Source: Diplonema papillatum
Taxonomy: Eukaryota; Euglenozoa; Diplonemea; Diplonemida; Diplonemidae
Assembly (NCBI GenBank): GCA_030068145.1
Contig: JAPJBO010000078.1
Span: forward strand, 248,001-312,000
DNA length: 64,000 nt
Reading direction: 5' to 3'
Numbering within the stretch: the first letter of the stretch is position 1; each line of letters opens with the position of its first letter. A model generated the notes under the pieces. It did no database searches. It was not told where the DNA came from and saw nothing but the letters and a program-made list of their open reading frames with translations. Below, piece by piece: positions 32,901 through 41,313 of the stretch. The position numbers were made by a program, and so were the translations under genes.

Positions 32901-33478
32901 GGTGTAGTTACGTATCTTGGTAGGTAAGGTTGTGAGTGGTATGTATCGTGGGTGTTGATGTAAGGTTGTGGTTCGTAAGTTTCGTCGGTGTCCAGGGTGG
33001 AGTCTGCTGATGGAGGTGTGTCGAAGTACAGTGAACGTAGTGCCTGTGCGTGGTTACTGGCGGGCGTGTTCGTTGTAGCGTATCGCTGGTTATGTGGTGC
33101 GGGAGCTGTGCGTCTTTTCGAGAACGAGCTTTTCGTATTGCTGCGGGTGCTCTTCGTAGGCGTAGGGCTAGTAGGCGCTGCCTCTGTGAGTCGTGCGGTT
33201 GGTGGTTCGCGCTGTTGGGTGCTCATGCGTTGGATAAGTGCTTCGTGGTATGTGGGTAGCGGCGAGTCGTCGTTGGTGCGTCGTGGTGAGCACGGAGTAG
33301 GTACGGTATGTGCCGCTTTTCGGTTTTCAGCATGGTTGTAGCGGGTGTTTATCCGTTCTGTTTCTTTGCGCTTGGACTTGTGCGCGCGTCGTGCTGTTCT
33401 AACTGTTGCGTGCGTTGCTGCGTCTGCGAGGATCTCCCGTACGTTTAGGAGGGTTGGAGTTATTTTGCGTTTTGACAA
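26945..33478 (-). CDS. PLE polyprotein: Tyr/Pro repeats, GIY-YIG nuclease, reverse transcriptase, USP protease, two zinc fingers
   Basis: 2177 residues. Residues 1-150 are basic. About 165-620 hold tandem repeats with the word TYEPQPY or TYLPRPY in units of roughly 58 residues. GIY-YIG domain about 825-915: VVY at Y828, YVG at Y839, catalytic-type R850 and E902. Reverse transcriptase about 1150-1650: KLHK motif, motif A DFEDMYT (D1396), motif B DGIPMGGNAS (G1487), motif C FIDD (D1534, D1535). USP-like deubiquitinase about 1760-2025: Cys box NSCFLQASLN (C1767), two CxxC pairs of the USP zinc finger, His box GRENAGHY (H1990), third residue N2010 in HYNNE. Zinc fingers begin at C2079 and C2129. 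RT and GIY-YIG should drive target-primed copying in the nucleus. Removal of ubiquitin by the USP domain is inferred from intact motifs. The frame opens at the first ATG of a long uninterrupted frame; an upstream exon is not excluded. Confidence 0.9.
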   Translation of the reverse strand: MSKRKITPTLLNVREILADAATHATVRTARRAHKSKRKETERINTRYNHAENRKAAHTVPTPCSPRRTNDDSPLPTYHEALIQRMSTQQREPPTARLTEAAPTSPTPTKSTRSNTKSSFSKRRTAPAPHNQRYATTNTPASNHAQALRSLYFDTPPSADSTLDTDETYEPQPYINTHDTYHSQPYLPRYVTTPALVTPHVSTSTDETYEPQPYQPPSLINISPNTNRRSSINSNDTYLPRPYSSNHETSPAHTTRHSSTNTDRTYEPQPYLLTSRTQAISISPNTDKRSSTNSSDTYLPRPYLSNHETTPVRTTRQSSTNTDRTYEPQPLPTNRAQAISISPDTVQRSSINSSDTYLPRPYLPNRKTAPARTARHMSTNTDRAYEPQPYLPTSSAETIRISPYTKQPSTTSSCDTYFPQPYVSNYAHSDQHSFTNSERTYKPRPYLPPFHAQDTSISPNLDQTSSHSSYDTYHPHPYVPNHKTTPPSRTRHLTPGTDKTYKLQPHVPHACQRVISISPCTDQPPLLNSQDNYSPRPFTPNFEITHPHSAQHAAPGIVETYETYVAPTPTSSNFPADFQHDVSYTERIPNIPRPHMPYYGSPTPATMRRPTSILNETYKPRHQPHIDYPTPDIHRRYPQQSALPPAVPTITLRTIPPPTLHTPPKLTNTRPTTAFLLPPTQYGLRHPPPTLNTLVLPSHQPYTSQPNKLHQNLTFKPPQDVRTTQHSTPTQENPRPVTHLNDTHLKYKLKQNAIDPKEADRPEFKRNPFLTCFRTKAKYNYGKQFWAAYDTKRREAQVVFFTKQHKQLHKGWKNQQTDKPAHSDQGVVYALIDERGNVKYVGQTKGTAEDRLKSHWYQRRNNTPIAKALLKRDFPLYAIPLEKVPINEHATNDEFRRQALPRENWWISHFQPTYNVQRHIRNATTRPRKSRKRSNQRHERTKNAPKVEKWAWLEDGKLRINLTTEARAFSIRSQLHHLVNLSDKDLTGYNFDLMGRTRIKRLLNWLIAHAPRTNLPPTVTALEKSLKDRLGEITLNKVIKDDGAPARLIITHGSEHINSLRLHDILQQPAIKRACPKEEILQRTKISFRLNPPLYLRLQNVTQISKELPDIPLPKPEHCACHRYNSGKTINGHAIGFLSAITKENGLSEIVSRGRKYRCYQSHHALTETLHEAIEEYVQTYYPAGSDTTSFETELKAEISRRMAALPPSDDEKLNTKATAELAVIKQHLVILPVDKTTHDFGYCCKAQYTHALRQQLDANETYEKQTITKTEVESNHKRIMAELDLPFHKGLPHLYGSIKLHKAEPSFRWIAGVAAEKNKKHRNTKREAPKATLTNAHLELSGLLKSVMKALKRKDELNFRRTGIKRVWFTEGPDDITLHIKQNLTRLRYKIPTTHDFEDMYTRLPQDKIVEEVCEAIEEAFEFEEQNGNPNLTRGAKQKGKKTFTFSRQTNDTKRAYSREAVKELLAIIIGNSYIAQGDQVLRQTDGIPMGGNASSDIANLFCYRIEKAYVDSLVDEGKIEEAKAHAHTYRFIDDFLNFGTTPPPQHLYNMRYKNTTTAHDDVVFLGVRIRVERPDPPHAPHIRLTIQPKNYGTRYTHHLTTAPKAQASGIFKGSLIRAIRQTNHLQDLRVEIQRSVYAMIDRGHNPRVLYAPWNAWLTEEFGNLPRLHSQLKPFLGFCVARHKKRQPRINEPEFAGKHRPTNFFPAHLPSESPSSVDSPSQPTPELTVTERVASLVATITIAAAVAAKTKRKHPQQLHKYTTRNSCFLQASLNLIAATHLSNQIRKYNDCPQHQTGPCTQDVNEWISGRKTQNVVQRLFEHMGTHLGDGEQHDLEEALLQLLAAIANENEEHRTCQPNCSDAFNELLHLQTTTIHCNNCGYIKTEDQPYSMTILAIQASTAQGCLDSFCKKSTPKDYRCDKCKKTKTAETQTSIRAAQDTLLLCLRRNEFANENRTPVAADPTLNIPDHEHKYELQAVITHTGRENAGHYTIHKRNRTPFTDQNWTHYNNETTSHSREPTYTDNATYMFLYTKEDTTDTDPTQTLELLEELRGDTPTSDDETSSEETTQHEGTLIWACPACKATTTDAGNKFKGAKGLRTHMLHCKEMTLATSPVRKAAQKALGKRKCPYCNNDGRTAGKARFKSLRHHISKCKRNPAVSHTLKATKKNKQSKRGT

Positions 33479-35216
33479 CTGTTTACTTCTATTGGATTGA
33501 TTGGTGTTTTTAAAGGTACGCCGCGCACCGAGTGTTACTTTGTTGACTTTAGTGGTACAAGTACCGAGGTCCTGTCCCTAAATAGGGTGACGCCATACAG
33601 GTATTGGCTTTGGAGCAGCGTATGCTGTGGATGGCTTTTCTCTCCGAAAGATCGTTGATGGTTGTACCGGGCCATCCGGGAACCCCATCTTCGATCACCT
33701 AGTTTTCTATGCCCAAGGAGTCGGCGGTTCCTTGGCAGCGAGGAGGTCGTAGTTGTAACGCTACGAGGCGAGATGAACGGCTGTCCTGCGGTTTTAATGT
33801 TGCGCTTGGACCCTGACCCCGGGGTCACGTATGCATGCTACGTTCCCCTATTGTGGTCTAACGGACTTTTCGGACGGTGTGTGGGGTTGGGAGTTCAGGT
33901 CGCTGCGTGATGCGTTGTCTGCGGGCTTTCGCTGGATGTGGGGAGGTTGTACGTTCTGTGGTGTGCTGCGGTCTACTGCGTATAGTTAAGCTTTGTCGGT
34001 CACGCTGCTGTGGAGATTGGCTGTCTTCTTACTTAGGACGTAGGTCTTTGATAGCTGCTGTGTGTCGGAATATGTTGGCTGTTGTTAGAAGGCCTGTGTG
34101 AAAAGTGAACGTGGACCGTGTACTTCCTCGAGAGATGCGTGGTTGTAGGAGCTTGGACCCCTTTGAAGGCGGTGGAAATTACGGAAAGTGTGGCCTCGAC
34201 CATGACGGTCAGCCTTCTCCCACGGCGGCTCCTTCATCATATGACCGAGTTTGAAGGTGCGGGATATATAGATCGCTGGGTCCGTCATGCATAGCTGGTG
34301 CATCCCTATGCTTGTATTTTATTTTGGCTGTACCCTCAAATTCCGTGTTTCGACCGGGGGTTCGACCTGGGAGGAGTTTTATTGATTGTTGGTACACGGG
34401 GAGAGGATGTGAGGGCAGATGTTGTTTACATGACAAGGTGACGTGGTGAAAGGGAAGATGGGTGTTGCGGCGGCATTGTACAAGAGGTGTTTGGTACTGC
34501 TGGAGGTATGTATGCAGGTATTGAAGTGCAAGGGGTCCAGCAAGTGTGTAACTCCTCTGAAGATGCGCTGTGGAAACTGCCGATGGTTAGGTTGTGGCAT
34601 TAGTTGTGAGGTTTGCGGATTCGTTCTGGTTAACTTCGTAGATCTATCGACGGTAGAAGAAGGTGGTTTAACGTGGGCGGAAGCGTCTCCGTTGCGCTGC
34701 GTGGATTGTTGATCCGGTCGATAGGCGGGGTTGGTGTCGGAGTTTTTTTCTTTTTCCTTTTGGTGGAAGGCGACGGTCAAACGGTGGGCGTTGGGAAGGT
34801 TGTTCAACACTTCCGGGTTTCGCTGGTTTTGCCTTCGGGTCAGAGTAATGATTGTGGTTATGACTCGCTTGACCGTATATTGGGAGTGCTGCTGGCTAAG
34901 TATGCCTTTGTTTCCCTTGGGCGGACTAGCGTTGGCAGTGATACTTTGGAAAGAAAGGAGATTGGGGAAGAGAGACGGGGATAAGTTGGGTGTTTTTGGG
35001 TTCGTGCGTTTTGCGGCTGATGCCTGTTGCGATGGTGCACGAAAAACCTGGCCTTTTCGTATTGCGCTGTTTACGTTGTACTGTATCTACGTTGTGTGTA
35101 ATCGTTAAATAGAGAAGGCCTCGTTTAAGCACTATGAGTGTGGTACACGTCCACTCTCTTTGGCTTTACCGAATTCAGAGGTAGCACGCAAGAGCCACAG
35201 CATTCGGTGTTTTTTC
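33479..35216 (-). other. PLE 5' internal region between pLTR and main frame
   Basis: About 1.7 kb with the same T/G-rich plus-strand composition as the polyprotein region, so it belongs to the element. On the minus strand 34379-34810 holds a 143-codon open stretch rich in Thr, Pro, Asn and His, similar in composition to the N-terminal part of the polyprotein; it could be an upstream exon, an accessory frame or chance. No domain recognised. Confidence 0.5.
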
Positions 35217-35657
35217 TAGCGTTATTTGTGGATTAGAAGGTCGGTATTTTAAAGTCTCCGGTTGACCGTAGAGGCTTGGGTATGGCGGGGGGTTGAGAAA
35301 AGTAAAAGAGTGCGACTCGTTTCGGGTGTTGTGTCACTCCGTTGTGAAACCTTGTGAAGTCCCCTAACGCGTTTAGAGGGTGCTTGGGTTTGGGTAGGGT
35401 GTGGTCGTTCTGCTGCGGCGTGAAAAGCCAGGAAGTTTCGACGCTAATCTTCGACTCTTGATTAAGTTCACCGGGTTGCGTGCTCGTCAGGAAGATCCCG
35501 GTGCCTGGCTTTTCTTCTGGGTGGTTTCGTGTTGATCGGCGGCTGTGTGTTACGAGGCACGGATTAGGGGATGAAAAAAGGAAAAAGAAATGGGGGAGAA
35601 AAAGAAGGGGGGGAGAGGGGGAGAGGGGAAGTTGGGGTTTTGAGGGTTGTCCTCGGG
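35217..35657 (-). repeat. PLE pLTR, 5' copy (in element orientation)
   Basis: Identical by eye to 26273-26713 at a constant offset of 8944 bp. Because the gene is read on the minus strand, this copy lies upstream of it and would hold the promoter. Identity of the two copies argues for recent transposition or recent gene conversion. Confidence 0.88.
35422..35514 (-). ncRNA. Hammerhead-like structured motif in the 5' pLTR
   Basis: Same sequence and same stems as 26478-26570. In the 5' pLTR it would lie in the transcript leader, where known PLE ribozymes process the RNA. Confidence 0.4.
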
Positions 35658-37431
35658 TGTTCGAAAAAAAAAGGACTCCCCATTTGACGAAGGTCACGCG
35701 GGGACTTTCAACCCCCCGGAACCTCAACAGCCGGCTTTTGCTTTGAAAAGAGTCGATCTCCTCTGGCATTCAAAAAGCTGCGACCCGACTACATCCCGCG
35801 GTGCGCGTACAGCTGCGGGTGTGGCCGACCGAGACGGGTGGGTGTTTGAACGCGCGCTCCGTGCTTGCGTTTCGTGTTGTTCGGCAGTTTTATTCGCTGG
35901 TCATGTCTGGTCCCCCCGCACCCGCTTTTCTCACCGCCGCCCCCCCACCCCTGAACAGTAAACTAAGACTCTCCCAGCGGTCGCCTGGGGGCTTTTTGGG
36001 GCTGCACTCACGGTGGTTACGGTTGGATAATTTGACGATGGCCGACCGCCCGCACGAAGAAATGTGTAAAACGGTGGTTTGCCTCGAGGCTTTTCAGAGT
36101 AAGTTCGCTTGGGGGTTTAAAGTCTCCTGGTGACCTTCGTTAAGATGGGAAGATATCCTTCGTGCTCTGAGGGTTCTCAAGAGTGGTGGTCACACGAGGT
36201 AAGAGATCCGGTGGGTACCTTTGTTGTTGGTCATTGGTGGTTTCGGCCATTATCCACATACCCTACTTACGGTAGGCCCTCTTCAGTATGGTGCCTCAGT
36301 AGGTGACTTTCTTTCTTCTTGGCCTACGAGTTTAGAGAATCTGATACGAGAATACGACTCGCGCTGCATGCCTAGGGGGGCACGGGGTTAGCAAGGTTGC
36401 AAGTGATCTCCGTCGGGTGGGTGGTCCTTTGCCCGTCTGTCTTTTCCATATTTTCTACTCGCTTCCTTGCTTGTTGTTGAACGCAAGTCCTAAATTGTTT
36501 GTGCGGGGTCGACAAATTTGGTCGACGGGTTTGTTTGAACTCGTTCAATAGCAAGGCAATCAATACGGGGCATCGCCTCGGCTGCACGTAACTTGGAAGC
36601 CTGAGAGAAGATCTTTCAATGCGCCTCTGGTTCCCTAGTGTGCCATGAAATGCTTGCGGCTGACCCGTGGTTACCCTCAGAAGCCGCATCTCCCCTCTGC
36701 CCTCCTAGCTCTTGGGCAGGGCTGGCTAAAAACACCTAAAAACACCTGAGTTTGACCCCTCGTTGCCCTCTCAGCCCGTTTGTAAACGGAGAGAATTAGT
36801 TCCGAGGCAGTAGCATGGATCAAAACCCCCCCGACGGCACAGTCTGGATCCACTGGTGTCAACCCCCCCGGACGCCTGCTGTGTGCCTCTTTGGTACTAC
36901 TAGTGGTGGCGGCGATGTTTGGGGGTTTAGAGTTTTTCTGCAGTCACGGGGCACAACTCGCTTCGGGAGGCGTCGCAACCCACCTGGACACTATCGCCTT
37001 CTCCGATATTGAGGTAGGCGCTGCTTTTCGACTTATGGGTGCTCGCGGGACTTGGATCTGGTGTCGGCCCGCATCCACTCAGGCAGCCACCAAAGTGAGA
37101 GAGAGACGAGTTAGAGTACAGGGGCCATCTCCCCGGGGAGTATCCGGTCGCCCCGCTGCTACAAGTGATGTACGCACACCTACTTAAAACGGCTATGCAC
37201 AGGGGTGTGCTCAGTGTTGACACATGTCGCTTGGCGTGACGACCCAACATGGCCGCTACCCGTTTTGACTCCGCGAAATGTACGATTCGGGGTGCGGGTG
37301 GAGCAGTGGCGATCTTCCCGCGTCCTCGAACATTTGCGCGCTTGGAGAAGAAATGTGAAAACAGGTTTTGCCTGGAGGCTCTTCAAATTACTCTGCACAT
37401 ATGTATTGAGCTATATTCGTGTCCAGGTTTT
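35658..37431. other. No supported gene between the PLE and a solo pLTR relic
   Basis: The block agagagacgagttagagtac ... ggggagtatccggtcgcccc (37099-37165) recurs at 46640-46700, so at least one dispersed repeat is present. No protein family recognised. Confidence 0.55.
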
Positions 37432-37706
37432 CTAGCGTTCTTTGTGGATTAGATGGTCGGTATTTTAAAGTCTCCGGTTGACCATAGAGGCTTGGGTATG
37501 GAGGGGGTTGAGAAAAGTGAGAGGGTGCCGCTCGTTTCGGGTGATGTGTCACTCCGTTGTGAAACCTTGTGAAGTCCCCTAACGCGTTTAGGTGGTGTTT
37601 GGGATTGGGTAGGGTGTGGTCGTTCTGCTACGGCCAGGAAGTTTCGACGCTAATCTTCGACTCTTGATTATGTTCACCGGGTTGCGTGCTCGTCAGGAAG
37701 ATCCCG
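37432..37706 (-). repeat. Truncated, diverged PLE pLTR copy
   Basis: About 275 bp similar to the pLTR from ctagcg to gaagatcccg, with substitutions and a short deletion in one arm of the outer stem of the structured motif. It starts at the same end as the other copies and stops within the ribozyme-like region. Confidence 0.75.
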
Positions 37707-38562
37707 TGGTTTTCGTACGACAGATCGCTCCGGCGCAAGATTGCGAACAATCATTCCCGAAGAATAAGTCGAAGTTAGCACAGCGCCACGGCGCGGCCGC
37801 TATGAGCAGTTGCCGACGCTCTGCGGGGTATTTGCATACTTTCAAGAAAAGACATGCGTGACGTTGTTTGCTGGTTTAAAGAAGAACCGTACACACGTCG
37901 TCGTGGTAGACCTCTATCGGTCAGTGACCGGCAACTCGGCTGGTTCCTTGGCTGGCTCCTTTCCTGGTCCTTTTCCTGGTCTTTAACTGGTCTTTCGGCC
38001 AAAGGACCGGTCGTTTGACTGCTTCATTGACTGGTACCTTTGACGGTCTCTTACTAATGCGCACCCACCTACCTGACCTGTTCTCGGCTACAGGCGAACG
38101 ACGACTCGTGGAGAGACCGACACCAAGAAATTCGCTTTGAATTTAGTCTTTCTCCTCGATAACTGGACACGTTTTTGGAGTATTTGCTTGAGGGTGGCGG
38201 TCGTTCTTCTTCGGCGCAAAAGGTCGTGTCTGCGGGACCTGTACTCGGGACCTGTTGATCTTCGTCTCCTAAGACTAGCGTCTTATACGACGAATAGAAC
38301 AATGTCACCGGGTGTAATTCCGCGAAGACGTGGGGGGAAAGGTGTATTAGCTATTTCTTGGTTGCAAAGTATGAAGAAGTCTCCAGAATCAAGAAAGGTC
38401 GTGAAAAAGGACCGGACCTCCCTTTCACGAAAACAAAAGGGGGGAAGTACTCGAGGGGCCGACGCTTGCTCCGACGGGGGAACTGCAAATGTTTTTTTTG
38501 TTTTTTTGGGTAAGGTGCAGGGGTTTTTCCACTCACCAGTTTCGGGCCAAACCCGTGGTGAA

Positions 38563-38603
38563 AAAAAATTTCACTCCGGCAGAAAAGTTTTTCTGCCGGT
38601 GTG
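38563..38603. repeat. Short hairpin (ccggcagaaaa/ttttctgccgg)
   Basis: Inverted words ccggcagaaaa and tttttctgccgg meet at 38588, preceded by a second small hairpin ggtgaaa/tttcac. Confidence 0.6.
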
Positions 38604-38871
38604 GTGTGGTGTGGGTGCCAGTCGACACGTGCCTGTGTCTGTCTGTGTGTGGTACGCGTCGTTGACCTCGTAGCCCCATAAGCGGGGGTCCCTCTGGCCC
38701 TTCACCCCACTCAAGTTTGGGGTGCACTCAAGTTTGGGGTGCTAGCTCACTCCCTACCCTCTTGCTCCTCTTCAGACCAAGCAGGAAACGGATTCAGAGA
38801 ACATGCAGAACAGCTACACATGATGCCGTGAACGATGTAAGTAGAAGATGTAAGTAGAAATCACAAAGGGT

Positions 38872-39016
38872 TCATGCTGAAAGGCCAATTTTGCGCCTCT
38901 TGCGCTTAGCTCCTTCCGGGGCGTTGTCGAGATCGCCAGCAAGGTACATGGTCCGCAGGGTCACGGCCGACAATCCCTGAGCAAACAATGTGATGAATTG
39001 ATTTGTGATTTTGTGG
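38872..39016 (-). CDS. Possible C-terminal exon with nuclear-localisation-like tail
   Basis: Minus-strand frame KITNQFITLFAQGLSAVTLR, TMYLAGDLDNAPEGAKRKRR and KIGLSA, then stop. The basic cluster AKRKRRK resembles a nuclear signal. Short, and no partner exon found. Confidence 0.25.
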
Positions 39017-39217
39017 GCGCTATGCCTGAAAGGAGACAAGAACTTGTTCCGGTGGACACCAGGTGATGGAGCTGCCGCCATAAATCTCGTCAAATTGGAC
39101 GCCAGATATCCGGTCGTTGAATCCGGTCGTCAAATCCGGACACTGGTTGACTCGATTTCCGCCTTGGATACGGTCCGCATCATACAGACCTGTTGTTGGG
39201 CCGCTTAAACCACACCC

Positions 39218-39412
39218 TGACCACACACAACACGCACCCACTTCACCACCAGCCCACCACCCACGCCCACCCACACTGTCCACCACAACCCGCGCCCTTA
39301 CCACCCACAACCCACGCCCCGACCACACACAACACGCACCCACTCCACCACCAGCGCCCACCACCCACGCCCACCCACACTGTCCACCACAACCCGCGCC
39401 CTGACCACCTAC
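39218..39412 (+). repeat. CA/CCCAC-rich tandem duplication (about 100-bp unit, two copies)
   Basis: Both copies share accacacacaacacgcaccc and cccacactgtccaccacaac. Simple-sequence origin; no gene. Confidence 0.85.
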
Positions 39413-39424
39413 ACCCAGCAACGC

Positions 39425-39519
39425 AAAATCCCTTTAGTGAAAAAAGTTTTTTCACCAAGCCCATTTTGGGAATTTTTTTTTTAGTGAATTTTTTTTTTTT
39501 TCACTAAAGGGGAAAATCC
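39425..39519. mobile_element. Tiny MITE-like hairpin (CCCTTTAGTGAAAAAA ends)
   Basis: aaatccctttagtgaaaaaa on the left and its near reverse complement ttttcactaaaggggaaaat on the right, 95 bp in all; the left half also forms an internal hairpin. Confidence 0.6.
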
Positions 39520-39694
39520 CTGGTAAGGTGCCTTAGGGACTAGTCCCCGTCGGAAACTGTTTTCCTCGACTTTTGTCAGGGAAATGCACTTAGGGTAGGC
39601 GGTTTTTTTTTTTTTTTTTTTTGGCCCATGTCCGTCGGCCCACAGAAATTTACGCGCGCGCGCGCAAAAAAAAAAAAAAAAAAAAAACTTTTAT

Positions 39695-41313
39695 GGTGTG
39701 ATCCATATGCCCGGTGCAAACCCGGCACAAACCCGGCACAAACCCGGAAAAACTCAAGGGGGGTCCGATTTTTTATTTTGCACCACCCCTTCAGGTTATG
39801 GCAGGTGATCGCTGCAATCAAGCTAAACCGACTGCACCAGGGTCCTGTCGAGTAAAACCAACACCAATTAATATGTAAGGCGGCACCGAAAGTGTAGGTC
39901 CACCGCAGAAGGTACCCGGAATGCTTTGCCATTGCAGCGCTGAATACAGACAGGAACCACTATTTTCCAAAGCCTCCAGAGGGCAAGCCCGGTTGTGCTT
40001 GACGCAACGGACTACAACCGACCACCAGCCAGCAATTGCCTCTCAAACTCTCCTGATGCTACGGGAACCGAGGAGCCTAGTACAAGCAGATTAACCCTCT
40101 GCCCTCGCTGTTTCCAAATGAAGCATCATTTCCAAATTCGTGTGTCATGCTGGCTCTTGCCGGATGCTAGCGAGCGAGCGTTACTTCACCACCGCGCCGT
40201 AGCCTCCCTTGTGCCCTGGGTTCCATGATTGGCTGTTCTCGGCCGGTATGCCCGAGTCGGTGTTTCTTCAATTGTTGAACCCCAACGTCCGGGTCTGCCA
40301 CTGGTGCGGCCCCGTTTCTCCGCTCCTCTGTCTCTTCTGCTTCACCCCATGCTTCCATCCGGGCCTGCCTGCGCTTCCAGTCCGCTGGGTATTGTTCCTG
40401 GGGGTGAATCTTCCATTTCGGGTTCCCGTTTTCGAGCGACCTGCCTGAGGTACGGCACGCTCTCTCGCTTGCCATCTTGCCTGCTCGTAGAACGGCCTCG
40501 AATTCCCTGCATTTGCGGCACTCATCGTCTGCATCGATGTTCTGCATCCGCGGTACGTGCTTACTTTTCAGTCGACAACTACTGCTCCCGACACATTGAG
40601 CTAATGCTAACTCCACTGCAGAACGAGTGGTGACCTGTCTCTGGTAATTGCGTGACGCTTGTTTGCACGCAGTTGCGCGTCCACGAACGCCACGCACCCA
40701 TGCTCAGTAGCCATTCCTCCCAGCTGCCGGGGTTGTTGGTACCCGCATTTTGGAGTGCATCGAAACCCCTGCAGAGCTCAAACAGCGGCTTGGTCAGCCA
40801 CAGTTTGAAAGGATGCGGACCCAAAGGTAGCAGTCTGCTCAGGCCATCTTAAGCCATCCGACAGCACCTAGGCGAGGGAAAACCGGTTGTACTTGATGGG
40901 CGGGGAACCCGCCCGTCCGAACCGCTTGTTGCCGACTTCTGTTCCGCTGGCACAGCCGAGCGGGTTGAGCGTGGGAACTTCTGTCCCTCGTTCTGATCCG
41001 ATGGAGATGCTGCTCCTCTTTCCGTTTTCCAAGCTACGGAAGGGGCCTCAAACCGACAAAATATTCACGATACCGAAGCCCGTAGGCTGAACATGACAGA
41101 AGGGCGAGGGACCGCAAAGAGCGGGACAAACCCCCACGAGCACCAGACGATCATGAAACGTGGCAAAATCCACCGCGAAGCCTGAAATCTCCACGACCAA
41201 GGTTGCTAGCGGGTGCTGGGGAGACAAAAATAAAAAACCCGGACCCCCCCCCCCGGTACAAACCCGGCACAAACCCGGCACAAACCCGGAAAAACTCCAG
41301 GGTGGATCACACC
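39695..41313. mobile_element. 1.6-kb element with GGTGTGATCC ends, nested
   Basis: Ends ggtgtgatcca ... tggatcacacc are inverted. Just inside both ends lies the same direct repeat (caaacccggcacaaacccgg with ggaaaaactc). Short end repeats of this kind suggest a non-autonomous DNA transposon. Confidence 0.6.
40167..40824 (-). CDS. Coding-like frames inside the nested element
   Basis: Minus strand. 40167-40697 reads MQNIDADDECRKCREFEAVL, SGRSLENGNPKWKIHPQEQY and PADWKRRQARMEAWGEAEET. 40579-40824 in another frame reads PLFELCRGFDALQNAGTNNP and GSWEEWLLSMGAWR. Both look protein-like; they could be two exons of one gene carried by the element. No transposase motif and no family recognised. Confidence 0.3.

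Larger units (their letters stand above)
26273..35657 (-). mobile_element. Penelope-like element (PLE) with GIY-YIG, RT and USP domains, apparently complete
   Basis: A 9385-bp retroelement on the minus strand. It is bounded by two 441-bp direct repeats (26273-26713 and 35217-35657) that agree base for base by eye, and it has one 2177-codon reading frame between them. Penelope-like elements are known for LTR-like direct repeats (pLTRs), a telomerase-related reverse transcriptase and, in many clades, a GIY-YIG nuclease; they are not retroviral LTR elements and carry no capsid gene. An N-terminal GIY-YIG is the arrangement described for the Naiad/Chlamys groups. The plus strand is strongly T/G-rich through the whole interior and the skew weakens outside, which supports the ends. 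Identical end repeats and an open frame suggest recent insertion. No clear target-site duplication was seen. Confidence 0.88.

Noticed and set aside
27171-33341. Many plus-strand frames of 60-215 codons
   Set aside because: They lie opposite the PLE frame and have Val/Gly/Trp/Cys-rich, shadow-like composition.
26273-35657. Classical LTR retrotransposon
   Set aside because: The direct ends look like LTRs, but the RT is Penelope-type with GIY-YIG, and no capsid, aspartic protease, RNase H or DDE integrase is present.
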